Source of the DNA: Gossypium raimondii
Lineage: Eukaryota; Streptophyta; Magnoliopsida; Malvales; Malvaceae
Reading direction: 5' to 3'
Length of the DNA: 64,000 nucleotides
Assembly: GCF_025698545.1 (NCBI RefSeq)
Contig: NC_068576.1
Span: forward strand, 52,052,390-52,116,389
Of this stretch, positions 57,620 through 64,000 are shown piece after piece. The stretch's first letter is position 1. Every line of letters begins with the position of its first letter. The notes under the pieces are model-generated. The model had not been told where the DNA came from. It was given only the letters and a program-made list of their open reading frames with translations, and ran no database searches. The translations under genes were made by a program, and so were the position numbers.

Positions 57620-60600
57620 TCATCTGGCCCACAAGACTGAATCAATCTCATCCCTCGCAGATTTGTTTAACTCAAGCCTCTTGACACATTGTTGCCTCCT
57701 TTCCATCAATGCAGGATCTTCATCCAGTAACTGTGCCAGCTGCTTGCCCTTCAAGAAAATAATGAAAACTAATCAACAACAGTTTGAATAAAACCCGTTC
57801 CAATCAAATTACCGAGCGGATGACACATGGATGTGTCGAAATGAATGTATGTGCATGTGAGGGAAAATGCAGGAGTAAAGATTATTGGTACCTCCTTTTT
57901 GCCCAGTTGTATATAGAAGTGATCAAGCAATGACTGCTTGGCCTCCCTCACTTGGCAATAAACCACAGCCTTAGGAATGGTATTTCTAAGCGTATCAGAC
58001 ACCATACCCACATAAGAATAAACATTTGATCCTATTCTGCGGAAGTGACTTTCAGCATATCTATCAACAGATGAGGAAGTTGGGTTTCCACCTTTCTCCA
58101 CTTCTTGGGGGAGCTTCCGAAAGAAATCCACTGTCAAGTATGATGACTCCATGTCCACCATCCGCAAAGTTGTCTTCTTACTCTCTTCACGAAACCTCTC
58201 CAATGCTTCACTTGCAGCCGCTGCAATTTCAGCTTGGAGAGTTGGAAAGCGTTTCAACTCCTGTTGAACTCCGAAAGATGAAATTATGTTCATCCATTAT
58301 TCCTAAAGTATCAGTATTTCATCCAAGAAGCTGGTAAAGTTACAAACTCCTAACCTGAGTTTCTGCAATTGACCTTCTTACAAGCTCTTTTAAAAGAAAG
58401 TGAACCTGCAACGAAGATCACCAATCAATGCAGATGAATGATGTTTTAAAGAATGAAAATGAAAGAAACAATTAATTTTTATTTTAAATCCAGCAAACAG
58501 CATTCCATGAACCCTTGGTAAAGAAAGCACCTACAAGACTGCAACACCCTCTCCATTCTACACACCTTCAGGAAACAGTGGGCGCCCTATGCCAATTACA
58601 GAAAACTAGCTGAAATGGCAAGAAAATGGCACCTTGAAAAGGGAACTTACAGCATCTACAGAAGCCTCTGCTGGGCCTCTGAAGTAATTAAGTGCACCAT
58701 CAATGAGACGTCGATAACCTTGCTCAGGAGCAATTAAATGAGGTTGGTACCCATCTGCCTCTGAGACCACTTTCCTTATGTTTTGCAGTGACAAATGACG
58801 GTCAAATGGAAGCTTCCTTAAAGCAGCTGGCAGCTGATGGTCAAAAACTCCATAAATGCGATCTCCACCTGGCCGCCTAGAGAAAGATTGGAAACAGGAT
58901 GATAAAGAATCATGATTGTATCATTTTATATCTTTAATTTGTGCTGCAATTTCTTCACCAAATGAAAGTGAAAAGAAAGGAGCTAAAATATAGTACCCGC
59001 CATCCAAATGCTCCTTGAATATTCGATCAAATGCTCGACATAACTCTAAGATGGTGTATAATTGGGCCTGATATATGATAGGAATAAAATAAAAATTGAA
59101 AAACAGAACCTATGGATATCCCAATATCAAGAAATAAAACAGCAGTTTAGAGACTTGTCACCCCAGCATCAACAGCAACAGATCTACCAAGATGGGACAA
59201 CTCTGCTTCAAGTTCTTCGATACTTTTGTTAATTAAAGAAGTAATGCCAGGAAGGCGAGCTCGAATTACAGATTCCAAATGCTGACACCAAAGAAATGTT
59301 CTAATAAGTAAACATACATGCTACCATACAGAAATGCAAATAGATAGAAAACAAAACCTTTGAGAGAACTTTTGCAAGATATTCTGAGCCCATTTTGCTA
59401 GCTAAATGTCCATAATCAGGACTAGAGGCAAAGAACTCGCGCTCCTTCCGCCTAGAAGCAATCATGTCGACATTTTTTTTAATATCAGCTTGTGAACGGT
59501 TTACAATTCCAACCCAAGGGTGTTGAAGTGGATAAGCTCTTCCCTCAAGAACCTGCGCTTAAAAAAAGAAATATATTTAGTTAAGTTCTTCCCTCAAGAA
59601 CATGTGCATCGGGTAAGGGGAAATAAGTCATGTGTATGAATCCCTATTCAATGTTTAACAAACAAGAAATATATTTAGTTAGGTTTTATGCCACAGAAGA
59701 TTCCCAATCAGGTCATGAACCCACTATTAGTGCATATTAAAAAAGGAAGAAAGCTTACATCTATTGCATTTGTTCCCTTGTCCATCAAATCAAGCTTGGT
59801 TAATACACCAAATGTCCTTTCACCTAGTACAGTTAACAATGACTTTGATAAATATATTCTTACAAGACTATCGAATTACACTGTAACCAGAGATGATAAG
59901 CAGAGAGATACCTGTTGGATCAACTTCTCTAGACAGCTTCATAGCATCAGATGTCGCTATATCTTGATTAGCTGGAGTTATGGCCAGGATGATGCAGTTT
60001 GGCTGCAATCATTGGAGAATAGAAACCAATCATTTGAACCCCCAAGGGTCTAATAAATTGTATCTTAGATAGTATAAACTGATTAGATGGATTATCAAAA
60101 AGATACTTCTAGCAATTGGGTTCTAGGGGCCCAGAAAACATCAAATACAGTCACGAGGATGATTTATAGTTATAAATAATATTGCATTACTCTTCTAGCT
60201 GCCATCCAGCACAAATTGTGAAAATGGAAGATTTCCATTACCTTCTCAACATATGAGCGAACCATGATTTCTATGTCTTGAACAATACTCTCAGGCTGTC
60301 CCTCTACCAAAAACAGAGACATCTATTACAGTATAATAAATGAAAAGAAAGAGGAATGGCTTTAGGACAAAACCAGGAGGAAAGCAGGAGGTATACCTAC
60401 GGCAACCTTAGTTAAACCAGGCAGATCTATTAATGTTAAGTTGACAACTGCAAAACCATAAACCAGAGTTGTCAGATAACAGAAAGCAATATTACAAATG
60501 GTACAAGGACACCATAGAAAGAAACTAAGCATACTGCTTTGCAACTTCTGCAACAAAAATCAAATTCTAAATGCTGTTACCATTTGGTGAGTAGATACTG

Positions 60601-61796
60601 AGGTGAATCGGTACAGGAGAAATCTGTTTGGATTTCCCAGTCATTCTATCAGTTTCATCTTGGATTTCCTTCCGAACCATAGCTGCATTATGAAACAAGT
60701 AAACCAGACAAATCAACTCCAGCTGGATATTCTATTTTGAATCGCAACCAAGAAATGGATCATTAGTTCCTTACAAATACTTGCAAACAAGCACTGATAG
60801 CAAGCACATGAAGTTAAGAAATCATTGTAATAAAGTTTCTAACAATGATAACCTACAACTTAAAGAACAAATTAATAGGTTGCCTGATAATTTGCATAAC
60901 AAGAAACTGGCATCAAATCCGGAGAAAGGTGAACAAAATACGAAAGTCAATAATAAATAGGTTTATAGAAGAAAGTACTTACAGAAGTCAGTGAATTTTT
61001 TCTTGGGCAAGTGAAGGAACTCTCCATATTCTTGTAGCCCTCGTTCTGTTTTATGTAGCTGCAAAACTAGTGGTCTCCTCGTCACAATGCCTGAAATTTC
61101 AAAGGCAGACGTAATAAATATAGACAGCATTTAGCTTTTTCTCTGCTTAGCAACAAAATCAAGGGAATTATACAAAAAAAATTATTTATCCATCTCCCAA
61201 ATGAAAAAGAATGAAGCATGCCATACCAGTTTTGACTTAGTTTGACTTTTGTTTGAAGGATTAATTAGAAAAAAAAATTTAAATCAGTTTGACTTTAATT
61301 TGACTTTTAAAAAAATAAATTCCCGGTGTAGTAATCAATAACTTTAGAGACAAAATCGACGCACGTAACGTGGTTCGCCTTCCATTATTTTATCATTTAA
61401 GCTTTTCTTTTCGATTTTCTCAGCCGCCAAACAGAAGTCAAAACGGACTAACGGAGAATTCAACATACAAGAATAAAAAGAAAAAAAGAAAAAGAACCAT
61501 AACCTGATCCCCTAGGAAGGAAGTCGCGTCCTACAATGCTCTCCAACACCGATGACTTTCCAGAACTCTACATTCACAGCAAATTAATACATCAACAAAT
61601 AAGCACAGCAAAGCCACGACAAGTAATACGCAAGACACACTGAAAAGAAAGAGAGAACCTGGCCTCCGACGACGACAACAGAGGGAAGAGCTTCCCAAAG
61701 AGTAGGCAAATTAGTGTCGCCACCGTGATCACCGAGCACCGTACAAGCTCTCTGAATCCTGTTCACCGTCACAATCAAGCTCTCCATTGTCGCCAT
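57620..61796 (-). CDS. DRP1E: Dynamin-related protein 1E-like large GTPase
   Basis: This is a plant-specific DRP1 GTPase that assembles at the plasma membrane and cell plate in endocytosis and cytokinesis. Exons: 61796-61659, 61567-61504, 61090-60983, 60682-60581, 60447-60397, 60303-60242, 60002-59912, 59823-59759, 59552-59358, 59281-59162, 59067-58997, 58876-58651, 58405-58355, 58260-57892, 57748-57620. They give 613 codons, near the 610-624 of the family. GTPase motifs are G1 at residues 44-51 (GGQSSGKS), DLPG at 144-147 and TKLD at 214-217, with GIVNRSQAD after them. The middle domain includes [20 protein letters not shown] and [19 protein letters not shown]. The GTPase effector domain is at the C-terminus ([20 protein letters not shown] to [10 protein letters not shown]). 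There is no PH or proline-rich domain, as expected for DRP1. Exon 5 has two overlapping donors 4 bp apart; only the downstream one keeps frame. Confidence 0.95.
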
Positions 61797-64000
61797 TTCA
61801 CCTCCTTCCTCTTCTTCTTGTTTGAAAATACTAACAGATGAAGAATTAGTATTGGATTTCGTTTTCGAACGGATAGAAATTGCTATAACGAACGAGATTG
61901 AGAGGAAACAGCAGAGGAAGAAAACGAGGAAGTGAAGTAGAAAAGCTATTTTCGCTTCTTTTTTTTGGAAAATAATTAATTTGGTTATTTTGGAGTGTGG
62001 AGTTCTTTGTGGGCCTAAGATGGTATGATGGGATATCGGTTGGAGGGTATATAAATGCGCCACGTAAGCAGATATTTATCTAATATTTATTGGTTTTATT
62101 TCAAGTATTGTTACCGTTTCAGGAATTTGTTGGTTTCTTCGGTTGTGGGAAGACGCCACCACGCCATTTGGATGGGTAACTGAAAAGAAGAAAAACGGAA
62201 GGTGGGCCTGCATTGTAATTTGAATAATTTTGAATTTTGGCGGACTTCTTATCCATTCCACCCTAAACTCCTTAGTCCTTAGTCCTTAGTCGGTTTGTAA
62301 GAACCCAAATAAATGAATTTGAATATTTTACCATCACATTTTCAAGAATGATTAAGGTGGGTTTTTATTATAGTAAGATTTTTTAAAATTAACAGATGTG
62401 ATTAATAAATAAATAAAAGAAATTGTAACTTTTCACCAAGTATTCAAGTCATATTAAAACTTAAGACATTATGTTGGTGATTTGAAATTTGTTAAAAGTT
62501 ATTATATATGCTACTTTTCCTTGAAAGAAGTTCATTTTCTTTAATGTTGGAATTGATTAAGAGGTAAGCTCATGTTTCTCAATATAAATTTTACGTGACA
62601 TGATCCTTGTTTAATTGATTTTTTTCTCTTCATTTTTTATCCCACGGGTTCTCATTATAATTAGATTTTTAAATAAATGACACCAACTTTCATACTAAAA
62701 AATATGAAAATTTATAATTTTATGTATAAATTTCATTATTTTTAGTGTGATCGAGCTTCTAATAGTTAGCGAAGTTGGTAATTTTATTACAAGGATCAAA
62801 ATAAGATAATAAAATTTTAAAAGGTCAATGTTAAAATAAATTATTAAAAGATCTTAAATTGATTTTTTAGAGAAATAAAGCTATAACTTTTTAGAGAAAA
62901 AATTCCAAAACAAATTTAAAATGATATCAAGTGTTCTTTTCTAAAAATTTAATTATTATTTTATTATATCCTAAAATAAACGACATCAAACTAAACTCTC
63001 TTGATAATGTATAAGATAATTATTCTTGATCAAATGGTTAAAAAATTTAAATTGAATGTTTAATATTACAGAGAATTTGTTCAAATTATCCCATCTAATC
63101 AAAGGGTTAAGATCCCTATTTGCTCCATTTTGTTGTCAACCCACTTTGAATCCTCAACGTACGTGTACAAAAAGACCAACAAAATAGCTTTTGCAGTGCC
63201 TTGTTAACTAAGGCCAAAGAGATTAATCATTCCATCGCTTTCATCTACGTCTACAAATTAAAGATATTTTTTAAGAGTATCTCCATTTAAAAAATCCTTG
63301 ACAATACTAATCTAACTTACGAGCCGAGTTACTCCACTTCTACACCAACTCTTTACCAAGACGTAAACAAAACTTTCATATCAAATATAGTGCCATATAT
63401 ATATACTTCCTCTCAAAATTTCAATCCTTAATTTAATTCATCCGAGCCATAGAGATAGAGGGCATTAGATTTCAACATAGAAGAGCTAGAGACTACTAAG
63501 AGTCTAAGAGTCTGGCGCAGTTTACATTAACTGGTGGCTGTGTTGCCAAAATGGTGACAAGTTATTATATTTAATTAATAATAACTCTAAATTTAAAGTT
63601 AATGTAAATATATAATCAAAGAATACTTGTTAAAAATTGAGATTAACAAGGGAAAGAAGTGGTGGTTTAGATTGTGATTCAAATTTTAAAAAGACAGAGA
63701 GTCACTAAAATAAATCTAGTATTCTGATAAAAATATCTTTAAAAAAGAATACGAGAAACAGAAAGGGACCTCACAACAGCTTCACTGGAGCATTTTTCTC
63801 TCTTGTCATTGTGAGTATATAAGAATTTTTTTATGAAACGTATGCAATGATACCCTATTATTAGTGCAAGGTTATGTGGATGAAGTGGAATTAATACACA
63901 TGTGTAGCAATTGTCCCCTTTAATCAAAACCAAAGTTACAAAGTGACATTATATAAGACAAAAATATTCACAAGATCTGTTGATAGTTTAAACCGTAAAA
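61797..64000. other. Promoter region of the DRP1E-like gene and intergenic DNA
   Basis: The first 250 bp are the likely 5' UTR and promoter of the DRP1E-like gene. A tandem CTTAGTC repeat (three CCTTAGT-like units) lies near 62268-62290. The remainder is AT-rich. I see no gene, RNA or transposon ends. Confidence 0.4.

Overview
The window is nuclear plant DNA. Genes are split by many short GT-AG introns, long AT-rich stretches separate them, and nested LTR retrotransposons and inverted-repeat elements lie between. All recognisable genes belong to ordinary land-plant families (eudicot-like). The repeats, including long Gypsy-type LTRs carrying CACACGGGCGTGTG-like motifs, suggest cotton (Gossypium, Malvaceae). 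The species is an inference; nothing in the window proves it. Gene models were read by hand from splice signals, reading phase and family similarity. Exon edges are best readings, not transcript-confirmed.

Layout, left to right: (1) 5' half of a type I inositol polyphosphate 5-phosphatase of the CVP2/CVL1 type (1-1414, minus, runs off the left edge). (2) About 9 kb of AT-rich intergenic DNA with two inverted-repeat elements and one copy of a dispersed TTCGAA-rich repeat. (3) TOM2A-like four-pass membrane protein (10372-13477, minus). (4) Intergenic DNA with a probable tRNA-derived SINE near 15.1 kb. (5) A degenerate Ty1/copia retrotransposon (16463-26962, minus) with a perfect AAAAC target-site duplication. 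Its body is interrupted by two large solo LTRs (18718-21575 and 23209-25874), and its left LTR by a 632-bp insertion. (6) APRR2-like pseudo-response regulator/GARP factor (26975-31469, minus), whose stop codon lies 12 bp from the copia LTR. (7) Repeats. (8) PMT2-like putative methyltransferase (36289-40052, minus). (9) A 92-aa conserved plant protein of unknown function (42366-42644, minus). (10) A decayed RNase H-like retroelement remnant (about 44.2-44.8 kb). (11) A type-1 lipid-transfer protein (45412-45853, minus). (12) A MITE-like element with TIRs of about 110 bp just upstream of an intronless PPR gene (48231-50510, plus). (13) Expansin-like B protein (50879-52035, minus). (14) SGPP-like HAD sugar-phosphate phosphatase (55753-57167, plus), convergent with (15) a DRP1E-like dynamin-related GTPase (57620-61796, minus). 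The last 2.2 kb hold no gene I can support.

The genes are not an operon or functional cluster. Several concern the cell surface, membranes or the wall (DRP1E, PMT2, expansin-like, LTP, TOM2A), but that is normal plant gene order. I found no previously undescribed multi-gene system. The most informative structure is the nested transposon at 16.5-27 kb and its junction with the 3' end of the APRR2 gene.
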